A stretch of 64,000 nt of DNA, from positions 9,869,089-9,933,088 of the forward strand of contig CM029112.1 of the NCBI GenBank assembly GCA_016859345.1, in the 5' to 3' direction. The notes beneath the pieces are model-generated. The model did no database searches. It saw only the letters and a program-made list of their open reading frames with translations, and was not told the DNA's origin. Numbering within the stretch: the stretch's first letter is position 1; the number at the start of each line of letters is the position of its first letter. Below are positions 13,044-23,244 of the stretch, one piece after another. The position numbers and the translations under genes were made by a program. This DNA comes from Istiophorus platypterus. Taxonomy: Eukaryota; Chordata; Actinopteri; Istiophoriformes; Istiophoridae.

Positions 13044-15365
13044 TACAAAGATGTTGTCGACGGTCCTCCTGCTGTGTGCTCATCCAGCCTTAAAGGTCAG
13101 CAGAGCATTGTGGAGCGAATGTCACGTATGGACAGAGAGGACCTAATGATTCACCTCTTCCGGCAACTCAGTGGTAACAGAGCAGAAAGGATACTGTCAA
13201 TGTGAATATGTCAAGCAAGAGGAGACGAACGTGAGATAGATTCTCAACAGGATTCTTTTACAGCGTCTCGTTAGCCTCAGGAGGATCAACGGAAAAATAT
13301 CTCTGTACGTTGGATGGTTGGCGTCCCCCGTGCCGCGCGGTTCGACAAACCGAAAGACAAGCATCAGGGTGCGGCACTGTGCAGTGTCATCGTATGCCAC
13401 GTGTCATGGTTAGCAAAGAATCGACTGTGGGGTCTGTATCCCCTGAATGCGTTTGCCCCTGTGGGGTAAATCCTACCCCCTCATGTGCCTGTGCATTTGC
13501 TTAAAAGTGTCTTTTTGACATGAACTTCTTTGTAACTTTATTATTAACTGTTGCAACGTTTTGAGCAAAATTTTCCTTCGGAGCCACTCGGCTGTTCCGT
13601 TTGCTGATGCATTTCATCTCTGTACGTGTTTACATACGGCTAGCCATGTCAGTCCATGTGTGGCTCGACGGCAATGCAGTGCCAACTCTTCATTGAGATA
13701 TCTATTCTGATTTACTGTAGTATTGTAAACTATGTGAAAACAGAGCATCTTTGGATTATTTTATAATTCGCTGTATAACCTGTAGTTTGTTTGCATGTTC
13801 ACTCCATACGCTATGAGAATTATAAATCTTTGTATATCACACTCATGTCAGACTTGACAATATGACTGTCTTCCACCAGTTTGTACCTTGAATAGTGGTT
13901 TGTTTTTTTTTGGCACTGGAGCATATGTCGATGTTTACCATCTCAACCTTTTAACATTTTAGGTGGATTTTAAATAAATATACTAATGTTTTTAACGCTT
14001 TACTGATGAAACCATATACTTTGCTCTTCTTCACTATTTGCTATATTTTGTCGGCCGGGAAACCCAAATTGAAGATATGCAGACTATGCTGTAAGATGCG
14101 TCTTTATAAAGCAAGGCCACAGCTTCCATTGAGGACCCTAAGGTTCTGTCCTCGGTCATATTTCTGGGTATTTGGGAGGATTTAATGACAATGACAATGA
14201 CAAGGAGAAATGTACACACTACAGTTATATACATAATACGCCAAATTGATCTTATGGGGCTGGTTCCTGCATTTCTTAAACTTAATACTTTTTACGTTCA
14301 TGTAAAGATGTGTATTGAAGCCTTTGAAACAGCTTTTGGACATATTTAAAAATGTTCAGATGCTTAGAAAATGTGTAAAGAGAGTTTGGTCGGTATCCAG
14401 CAAAAATCTAGATGGGTGGAATTCTGCCAGCATTTCTAAAGCCCCAGTATAAAGTAAAGGAATGCTCACACATGTGTGTACCAAACTTTAAATTAACTGA
14501 GATCCTATTTATGCATAGTTTAACTAATGTGCACTGTTAGACAGTGTTCATGTCTTACTGTTGTGGTTTTTACCGGTCAATGAACATCCTGTCTCTGTTT
14601 ACCAAGACTTGTGGGGTGTGTGTGTGTGTGTGTTTGTATGTTGCCTTGTGAGAGAAACAAACACCCAGAGTGGAAAAAGCTTGTTACGGCAGCCATAGTG
14701 ATAATCCTCACATGCTGCTCCCATACACAAAAGACAAGCTGTACTGTTGATAAGTGCCGCTGTCTGGAAGCCCCGCCACTGTGACATAACATTGTTATCA
14801 AACGGAAACACTCTTAGACTTTAACATATGGTTACACTCAGCAGCACTTAATGTCCCTGTTAAAAAAAACATTTGAAATGGTTTCAGTTAGAGCATTTCC
14901 ATAAATAATACAGATGTTGTATTCCATGGCCATATTGGAAACAGAACCACAATGTTTTCTTACAACCATTATTTTTAAAAATAAACCTTAAAATCCAACT
15001 TTACCACCAAATGTAAAATCAGTAAGCATGTCAAGTTATTAGCCTCGTCAAATAAATGAGAGGATGTTCATTCCCCTCCCTAGCTGCATAACACACCCGT
15101 CATTTCCTCCCGGTATCGCTGTCATCTGGTATGTGACTTAAGTTTAGTTAGGTTGAATACAGGGCAAGGACATCAGTAAAACAAGGGAGGGTTGAAAAGG
15201 CTAGCCGAGTGCAAAATAACTTAGGCGTGGTTTTCAATTTTTTCCGTATGCACTCTGAGGGTCTTTAGATCTCAGAAAAGGAAGGAAAAAGCAGCAAAAA
15301 GTGCGGAGCAGGCCTCGTGACTGTCTCAGTGTCAACCAAATCAGGTTGGAAGTGACTAGGGGGGG
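12800..15365. other. ush1g 3' UTR followed by spacer to trim16
   Basis: The first 1.2 kb is probably ush1g 3' UTR, ending near AATAAA at 13973-13978. The remainder shows a short (GT)n at about 14617-14631 and no coding sequence. The last 300 bases should carry the trim16 promoter; nothing distinctive is visible there. Confidence 0.5.
13973..13978 (+). terminator. ush1g: Poly(A) signal AATAAA for ush1g
   Basis: The canonical hexamer lies in TAAATAAATATA about 1.17 kb past the stop. It is the first clear AATAAA downstream of ush1g on this strand. Confidence 0.5.
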
Positions 15366-18300
15366 ATGCTCGGAAACATGGCAACTCTCAGCAGTAACAA
15401 TGAGGAGAATTCGAAGGAGGTTCAACACAATTCCGGCATAAAGGAGGAATCCGAGGATCCTACTATTCAGATGTCGGACAGTCTGCTCCTACAGGATGTG
15501 TTGTGTGACTCCTGCATGGAAAACCCCAGCAAGGCCCTAAAATCCTGCCTGACCTGTCTGGTTTCTTACTGTGAGGCTCATCTCAGACCCCATCTGGTGA
15601 ACAACAGATTTCAAAACCACCGTCTGGTGGATCCCCTCCACGACATCGACTGTCAGACTTGCGAGCTTCATCGGCTTCCTCTCGAATGCTTCTGCCTGGT
15701 GGATAGCTGCTGTGTGTGTGTGGACTGCAAGAGGCAGGAGCATGAAGGGCACACAGTCACATCTGTAGCGGAGGCACGCACACAGATTGAGGTCTCAGAA
15801 ACGCAGACACACACAGTGCAATTTATTCAACACAGAGAATTTCATATTGTGGAAAATAAAGTGCAAAATATTCATTTAGAATAGATCAGTAATGGTCTTG
15901 CTATTGATGCTAACATATAGTCTTGAAATCCTGATGCAGCATCTGTTACAGTCTTGTATATAATGATTGTTTGTAGATTGAGATGCAGAAGAAACAAGAA
16001 GAGATCAGTCAGAGTACCTCAGCAGCTGAGAAAGCAATTGAAAATCTGCAGAGCAACAATGACTTAATTGTGGTATGTTACATAGACAAATATTTCATCC
16101 GTTTACTGTGGATTCACTTTATGCACATTGGCCCTGCTCAACAATGTTATTCTAACGTTCTTATGGTTTTCTACATTTATTGTTTCTTTGTCCTTTAGTC
16201 TTCAGTAGAGGAGATTTGTCTCATCATTGAGCAGCAGTTTTCCAGGATGCAGTCAACCGTGGAGGAGGCCAGGAAAGGGGTGATGGAGGTGTTGGAGGGA
16301 GAGAAGAAACAAGCGCTCAGACAGGCAAATGGAATCCAGGCACATCTGGAGCAGAGGAGAACGGAGCTGATGAAAAAGTTGGCTCGAATGAACAAAATGT
16401 CCAGGAACAAGTCTGATGTCAACTACCTGCAGGTACAAAATATTTGAAATATTTCAAATGATTATTTATAAGAAGAGAAAAGGCATGGCCTAGTAGGTCT
16501 GAGCCCAGTTTTGTGAAATGTATCATATAATCTGAGATTAGAACAAAATGTCATAAGGCAAAAAATTATTTTTGACTCTATATTTTTTTTGATAAAGACA
16601 GATTATAAGTGATTTAACATAGATAGACATTACATGACATCACATACATTACCACAGTAGAAAAAGCATTACGCCGAACAGATACTAAAGGATGAATCGA
16701 TACGGTCCATTGATATGGAAAGAAAGAACAAAAGATGCTTTTTAAAGGGACATAGGCAGAAAGCAGGTGGAGTGGAGAAATAATAGTAAGAACACCAGTC
16801 TTATATAGCAAGTGTGGTACACAGTAGTGTGTGTGTGTGTGTGGGGGGGGGGGTGTTTGTAACTATGCCTGTATGCATGGTTGGGTGTATTGTGATATTT
16901 GGGAGATGGTTATAATAGCTGGGACCTGTGGTCTTTGGATGAATTCTGCTCCGAATGTAGAAGAGTTAAGAATGTATTAAAGGTTTCATTTTACCTTGGG
17001 CAACGTGGGTTCTGTGGATACGTTTATATTGTGTACATTCATTTGAATGGTCATAGAGAAGATGTTTTAAATATTTTTATCCAGAGCTCGGGGTAGGGAG
17101 AGAGAGCCAATTGATCCTCCCATTTTGTAAGTGGGAGTGTTATGGGGGTATTGATAAAAGTTTATAAAGTTTTGAGATGACTTTTTTTTTGTTGTTGTTT
17201 TTTGGATTTCGGATTTAATTATGGATTTTAATCGTTGTTAGTGGAGGAACCGGTCTCTCCCAACCCCAGGGAATAGTGTTCTGAGTGAAATGAACTGGCT
17301 GGAATAGGTGATGGAGATGAGTGCGTCACTTTTGTTGCAAGGAAGAAAAAATCAGAAGGGGATGTTGTGCGGTAAGAAGGCTTTTTGTAGTTGTGCTTTT
17401 GGATCCAATTGAATGATTATTTTTGTTAATTTTTCCAAAAAGTAGTAGAGAAAGACTGTTGCTTCTAAGCCTCCTTGTGGTTTTCCTTTATGTAATGTTG
17501 AACGATTGTGAGTTATTTTTTTTTTCCAGTAAGATTGAGGAGTTGAGTGCTTTAAAACCATTTTTCAGCACTGAAAAACAAATAATTAATCTGAGGTAAG
17601 GTTTTCATTTTAATTGTTGAGATTTGCCCAATGAGAGTAATGGGGAGCTTGCTCCAGCACTTGAGCTATCCTCTACTTTTTTTAGCAGATAAGTGTAATT
17701 GAGGTTGAAAAGCTCTGACAGCCCAGGAGAAATATTATTGGCTAAATATTTTAAGTTGCCAATGTGAATTTAGAGAGGGGAATCTTGGGCTGCAGAATCC
17801 AAAGCATCTTCAGACAGTGGTAGTATGATTTATCTGTTCCAGTTTGTTGAGAGATTGTTGGGAAGTTGTCAATGATATTGAAAATTTCCCGTACTTACAC
17901 ATTAGGGTTCTATAAGTAAAATAACAAAAAGGCAAATGGCATCCAGGGACATTTGGAGCAGAGGAGAACGGAGCTGATGAAAAAGTTGGCTTGAATGAGC
18001 AAAGTGTCCAAGGGCAAGTCTGATGTCGACTGCCTGCAGGTACAAAATATGTGAAATATTTAAAATAATAATTAATAAAGTAGAGAAAATCATGGCCTAG
18101 TAGGTCTGACCCCATATTGGTCAAATGTATCATATAATCTAGAACAGCATGTTCTCTGAGTGGAGTTTATTTTGGAGTCCGCTGTATTTACAGTGTACAC
18201 AGAGCAAGCATTTCGGCTTTTCAGTTATTTCACAGAAAACAGTTTCTGGATCAACAGCTTGAATTCACGTCATTATAACTAATATGTGTTGCTTTTCTTT

Positions 18301-19933
18301 TGCTTGTTCCAGGAGTACTCAGAATGGAAGAAAAGAGTGGCAGATGTACGTCTGCCTAGTGTGTACGTCAACCGCATGGACCATTTGACCTCTTATGTCC
18401 AAGTAGTGACTGATGCTACACAGGAGCTGTGTGACCTGATTCTCTCCTCCTACAGGGACAAACTGAGCATGTTTAGTAAAGGTGGTGAATCTCTTTCATA
18501 CTTTATACTTCACCTCACAGAGCAGTTTCTCAGACGCGCTTTCTTCTGTATTTCTAGCTATGCTTTCTTTGAAGCCGTGCTGGCTCTATGGCTCGAGATG
18601 TGGAAATGCCTGTTAGTCAGACCACCGCTCTGGTCATGACTGACACATCTCAACAGTCACTCGATGGGTTGCCACGAAAACCTCCCACAGACATTAATTG
18701 TCCCCAGGTCATGAACTGTATTTACTTTGAGGATCCCTTGACATTCCCTCTAGCAAGAGGTTCACGTGTTTCATGGCTTGACAAGTGAAAAGGTGGATTT
18801 CAATGAAATTTGGCACAGACGTTCATGTTCCCCTCCAGATGAATCGTAATACCTTTGATGATCCTTCGATTTGTCATTCGGCACCATCATCAACTCGGAA
18901 ATGATCAAATACCTGCAAAACTAATGACATTCCTAGCCTCAGCTGTTGGTGTGTTTTGTGCTAATTAGCAAATGGTGAATATGGTAAACATGTTACCTGC
19001 TTAACTTCAGGATGTTAAAATTGTCATTGTAATTATGTTAAAATTAGCATTTAGTTCAAAGCACTGTTGTCACTAAGTAAAGCTTCAGAAAGCTGCTAAC
19101 ATCTAGACTCTGTTTTGTTTTTCAGTCTTTACTTGTTCAACTTATTTTTGAACACATTTATGAGTTTTCTAATAATCAAATATTCAGTACATTGCAAAAA
19201 TCCTCATGAATAACCTCTCTTCTCATTATTAAACCAGGTGCTAAATCCCCAGTGCCCGAATCCCAGCTTTCATCCCCACCTGATCCTGAGACACGAGAGG
19301 ACTTTTTGAAATGTAAATACACCATTACATGATGTTGAATTGAACCTCTTCATTTGGCTCATTTAGTAATCACAACGTATATTTCCCTATAATGTAGACA
19401 CAAAGAGCTTGACCTTTGACCCGGACACCACCCATCAATTCCTACATGTGAAAGAGGACAACAGAAAGCTCACCAACACCAGCCCCTGGCAGCACAACTA
19501 CCCAAAGCACCCTGATCGCTTTGAGTACTGGCGACAGGCGATGACTTCCCAGAGCGTTTACCTGGGGAGGCACTACATCGAAGCAGAGCTGAGCGGGGAA
19601 GGTGCTCACGTGGGAGTCACGTACAAGAGCATCGATCGTAAGGGAGAGCAAAGCACCTGTAGCATCACCGGGAACGACTTCTCATGGTGCATAGGAAGGA
19701 ACAGCCGAGGTTTTTTTGCCTGGCACGCTGGTCTGGAGACGGCCTTGGAGGTTACCAATATCAGAAGAATTGGCTTATATGTTGATTTTCCCCAAGGCTT
19801 TGTGTCTTTCTTTGATGTAACTGGTCCTATGAGGCTGCTCCACAAGTACAAGGCTGATTTCATAGAGCCTTTATATGTTATTGTCTGGCTGTCGAAGAAA
19901 GACAATGTGGTTTCTCTGGTTAATGCAAAATGA
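15366..19933 (+). CDS. trim16: TRIM16-like B-box/SPRY protein (6 coding exons)
   Basis: Exons are 15366-15791, 15977-16072, 16199-16432, 18313-18481, 19238-19312 and 19398-19933, giving 511 residues if the first ATG is used. The ATG at 15378 (MATLSS) has the better context (AACATGG) and may be the real start. Like mammalian TRIM16 it has no RING: it opens with two B-boxes (CDSCMENPSKALKSCLTC; CELHRLPLECFCLVDSCCVC). A coiled coil follows (EMQKKQEEISQSTSAAEKA; EGEKKQALRQANGIQAHLEQ), and then a PRY-SPRY domain (LTFDPDTTHQFLHVKEDNRK; GVTYKSIDRKGEQSTCSITG; ending in VIVWLSKKDNVVSLVNAK). The 96-base second exon agrees with the TRIM-family coiled-coil exon. TRIM16 acts in membrane-damage autophagy and ubiquitin signalling. 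The exon 1 donor (GAG|GTCTCA) is weak. Human TRIM16 and TRIM16L neighbour TVP23 genes. Another fish TRIM16-like paralogue cannot be excluded. Confidence 0.88.
17931..18146 (+). pseudogene. Dead partial duplicate of trim16 exon 3 and its donor
   Basis: This stretch repeats 16324-16546, the 3' half of exon 3 plus about 110 bases of the following intron, at high identity. The exon part keeps the donor CTGCAGGTACAAAAT but has no acceptor. The codon CGA at 16385-16387 has become TGA at 17992-17994, a CpG decay. It lies inside intron 3 in the same orientation, so it is a truncated pseudo-exon and not an alternative exon. Confidence 0.85.
18640..19115 (+). repeat. Interspersed fish repeat, family B copy 2, in trim16 intron 4
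   Basis: The stretch runs through recognisable words of a common percomorph repeat: AATTTGGCACAGACGTTCATG, then AAATACCTGCAAAACTAATG, then GTGCTAATTAGCAAATGGTG, then AGCATTTAGTTCAAAGCACT. The minus strand of 11560-11885 is a second copy. It overlaps no coding exon. The formal family name is not known to me. Confidence 0.75.
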
Positions 19934-20416
19934 TGCCTCTTACCTTGTTACTAACAAATTACCAGCTGCCATCACTGTGAGCTTGTAAAGAAAAAGAGAT
20001 ATTTATTGAGCTTGCATTACAAGGTACATAAAGCTTGTGCATATGGAGGATTTTTTCACCTACGTCATTGACAGTTTAATTTACTACCATCTAGTGGTAG
20101 CTCTGCACCATGAGCATAAAAAACTGTGCAGCTGTGTTAGGAATTTACTGCAGCTTTACTGCTCTCAAATGTGATATAAATGAGGAAAGGAAGTACACAA
20201 TGCCCGGCCAATGATTCTTTTATTTATCTTACAAATTCATTTGGTTAATAAACGCTTCACTGTCTGTCAGTTTTTGTAGTTTATTTACATTACTGAATTA
20301 TTATAAAGCTGTAAGAGGAATTATTGTTTGTGGAGGGTGTGTAGAATCATACAATACATACAGTCTAAAAGTGTGTTGTAAATCATTAACATGCATCAAG
20401 TTCATTGCAGTCAACT
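19934..20416. other. Convergent 3' ends of trim16 and amn
   Basis: The two genes point at each other across about 480 bases. A plus AATAAA at 20247-20252 suits trim16. Minus AATAAA hexamers at 20280-20285 and 20219-20224 suit amn. The processed transcripts should end within tens of bases of each other or overlap slightly. No other feature is seen. Confidence 0.6.
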
Positions 20417-21841
20417 TTAGGCATTAAAATCAGTTTCTTTCGCATCAAAAACTGGATTTACAAAGTACACACCTGTCTGAGTCATGCAGATTGAATTATT
20501 AGTTTCAGTCCCATGCAGACCAGGAATATCCTGCAGCATATCGGGCTTGTCAAACATGGGGTTGTCAAACCCGTGGTCGAGAGGCCCACCAAGTTCCCCA
20601 ATAGCGCTGTTTCTCTTCAACCTGCTCAGGGACAGCATTGAAGGTATTGATAGCATCTGAACAACGCCCTTGCGAATCAGGACAACCATGATGATAACGA
20701 GGGTAATCATAATCAAAACTCCAAACACAACTCCCACCACCATCCCTGCATTCGCTCCGGGCTGGTCGCTGCTGCTGCCGCCGGAGGAGGCTTGAAATTC
20801 GGCGCCGGTGATTCCCAGGTTAGAGCCATGAGAACGGGCATCCCTCACTATGTCCCAGGCCAGATCCTCTGACTGTGTTCCCCTCTCTCCATCCAGAATA
20901 GCCACCTGGATCTCGGGTGCCGAACTGAAAGGGATGATCCCCATCAAACGTTGTGACTTGAAGACTTTAGACATGCCCACCTGGATGGACTTGTATTTTG
21001 GCAGGACAAGAAAAAGGTGATGGATCCGTTGCCTGTAACTCTGCAGGTTGAAACCAGCGGCATAATGGACGGTGACGATGGCACCGCACACCTCACAGCA
21101 GTGTCCTACAGGCAGGAGAGGCTTCTTACAGCTCGGCGAGGCACATGTTACGCTGCTACAGATCCGCTGATGGTTTGCGGAGTTCCCACACTCGCAGCCG
21201 GAGGGGTCCCCGCAGCCTGGTTCCCCGACAGTGACGGTAGAGGATCCGTGAAACTGCAGCTGACCTGAGCGCGAGCTGAGATACTGCGAAAACTCAGATC
21301 TGCTCTCAAACGTCTTCCCTCGCACAGACACAGATTTCACGGGAATGCTAGACTGACCGGAGCTCGTGTCCACTCTGAAGGAGGAAAGGGCTTTGAAAAC
21401 CACATCATCGTGCTGGCAAGGGACGCTCTCCTCATGGACTGAGAAAAGGAAGTTTCCGCGCTGCAGGTCGTCCAGCGTTGCAGCCATTTGCCACAGAGCT
21501 GGGTTAAACCACTGCAGAGAGTCTGAATCTTTGAACTGGGTAGTGACACCTTGTCCGCAGCCCGGCTCTTGTCCTGCCAAAACATAAAATCCAGCCCCTG
21601 AATTCAGGATGAACTCTCCATTGACTGGCAACCTCATCTCCCGCACGGCGTGCGTGGTCTCCACAAACACAGACACTTGTCTTTGAGCTGAAAACCGAAC
21701 AATGTCATTGCCACATGGAACAGCTCCTTTGTCCCAGTTGGTCCTATTCTCATAGTTGGTGTCTGGAGTCCACTGTTTGTACAGGGCGTTCGCTGCGCCG
21801 ACCAGACAGAGGAGAAGGAGCATGTCTGTTGTTTTCGGCAT
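20417..21841 (-). CDS. amn: Amnionless, intronless single-exon gene
   Basis: One uninterrupted frame codes 474 residues and aligns with human AMN (453) from end to end. A signal peptide (MLLLLCLVGAANA) leads into the amnionless ectodomain (KQWTPDTNYENRTNWDKG; LPVNGEFILNSGAGFYVL; SVPCQHDDVVF). A cysteine-rich module follows (CGDPSGCECGNSANHQRIC; GHCCEVCGA), and a membrane helix lies at about 367-389. The cytoplasmic tail carries two FXNPXF endocytic motifs, FDNPMF (about 425-430) and FVNPVF (about 460-465). In mammals AMN pairs with cubilin and carries it to apical membranes for vitamin B12-intrinsic factor uptake and renal protein reabsorption; the tail motifs bind Dab2 and ARH. Human AMN has about twelve exons, so the absence of introns points to an old retrocopy or complete intron loss. 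All key motifs are intact. No poly(A) tract remains at its 3' side. Confidence 0.95.
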   Translation of the reverse strand: MPKTTDMLLLLCLVGAANALYKQWTPDTNYENRTNWDKGAVPCGNDIVRFSAQRQVSVFVETTHAVREMRLPVNGEFILNSGAGFYVLAGQEPGCGQGVTTQFKDSDSLQWFNPALWQMAATLDDLQRGNFLFSVHEESVPCQHDDVVFKALSSFRVDTSSGQSSIPVKSVSVRGKTFESRSEFSQYLSSRSGQLQFHGSSTVTVGEPGCGDPSGCECGNSANHQRICSSVTCASPSCKKPLLPVGHCCEVCGAIVTVHYAAGFNLQSYRQRIHHLFLVLPKYKSIQVGMSKVFKSQRLMGIIPFSSAPEIQVAILDGERGTQSEDLAWDIVRDARSHGSNLGITGAEFQASSGGSSSDQPGANAGMVVGVVFGVLIMITLVIIMVVLIRKGVVQMLSIPSMLSLSRLKRNSAIGELGGPLDHGFDNPMFDKPDMLQDIPGLHGTETNNSICMTQTGVYFVNPVFDAKETDFNA

Positions 21842-23084
21842 CCTGAATATTTGTGACGGTCTGGGAGAACATCAGGTGACCTTTGTCTCCCACCTTGTGA
21901 CTAACACGAGGCTACTCGGCTCCACAGTAAAGCTGATGAGCTCTTATCCAAATCAACCTGTTCAAGCAGGTGACCTGTAAAAGATTCACATTTCCTGCAA
22001 TGGAATGCAATGCAATTTTCCTGTTTTATCTTTTTATGTTTTTTTTCCTTCCGTCAAAACTTTTTTTTAGAGTTCAGTGGCTTTTTCTCCCCTACTCCTG
22101 TCTTTCCTTATCTTTTCAGCTTACTCAGTCAAAATGCTATGACTGCAGGGTACTGAAAACATTTCGTATTAAATTCCGAGTAAATGTTCAAGCATGCACT
22201 GGAAACAAGCAGGGACCGAGTCTTCTTAAAGGGCAAATCCTCGTCTTTCAAGTTCCTCTATTTCTTAGAAGCCAGCCTGTAAACAAATTTCATCTGCTCT
22301 GTTATTTCCACTATGACCTGTTTGTTATATCATGAGTCAGGAAGAGCAGCATTTAATAATCTTACTAACTTTTATGCAGCACATGCCCTTTATAGGAGAC
22401 AAATGCAATATTTTGGCTCCTGGTCTAGAAAATATCCGCAATTTAGTTACAAATAAAATATCAACTCCAGTATGAAAGTAAACATCTTTCCGGTCTCAAA
22501 GCATTCAGTCAAGATCATAACCTGTTACGTGAACTTTACTACTTCAAAATGTGATACAGAAACATAACAACATTTCACACAGGTATGTATGCAAAGAAAT
22601 ACCAGACCCTGAATTTAAATGGATGTTCTTTCTCATGCAATTATTGTCACTGACTATGATCTTAGACAATTCAAAGAAAAATAAATGAAAATAAATAAAA
22701 ATGCATTGCCCTTTGAAACAGTCATATATTTGTTGCATTTGTGCATCATTTTTTGGAATTTTTCATGCGTGTCCGGGATCAACGGGTTTTCTCAGACAGC
22801 CACACAACCCAGTGATCCCGCTCCTCGGACCAGATACCGGGATTTAAAATAAACACGCTCCCTCATTTTCCCTGAATTTCCCCCCGAGGCGTTGTCTTAC
22901 CCACGCAACAGTCGCGTGCCATTAAAGAGAGGCGCAATGTTTGCATGGAATAACGATAAAATGTCGTCAGTCAACGTGGGGGGGCCCGGAGGCCCCCGGG
23001 CTGGGGGGTGGGTGGCTGGGGGGGGAGCTGGCCGCGGATGACGGCGGTCAATCAGCCCAAACCGACCGCACCTGCTCGTCTTCA
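21842..23084. other. Head-to-head intergenic region between amn and otopetrin B
   Basis: The left part is AT-rich and without coding signal. From about 22,880 it becomes GC- and CpG-rich (for example ggggcccggaggcccccggg near 22981-23000). This looks like the CpG-island promoter of otopetrin B. The amn promoter is not distinctive. Confidence 0.45.
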
Positions 23085-23136
23085 TCTGCGCCACCTTGTG
23101 CGGCGCGCCGGCGGTCCGCGCACAAGGTGGCGCAGA
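23085..23136. repeat. Perfect 18-bp inverted repeat in the otopetrin B promoter
   Basis: Left arm 23085-23102 (tctgcgccaccttgtgcg) and right arm 23119-23136 are exact reverse complements separated by 16 GC-rich bases. The structure lies about 110-160 bases upstream of the start codon and could form a stable hairpin in DNA, or in RNA if transcribed. Confidence 0.9.
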
Positions 23137-23244
23137 GAGCGACGCCGGGTACCTTCCGACTCTCTCTCTCATTTACCCCCGGCTGAGTCTCGACGTCCCC
23201 CCCGAGCGTCCCGAGGGCTCAGCCTCCGACGTCGAGGGGGCATC

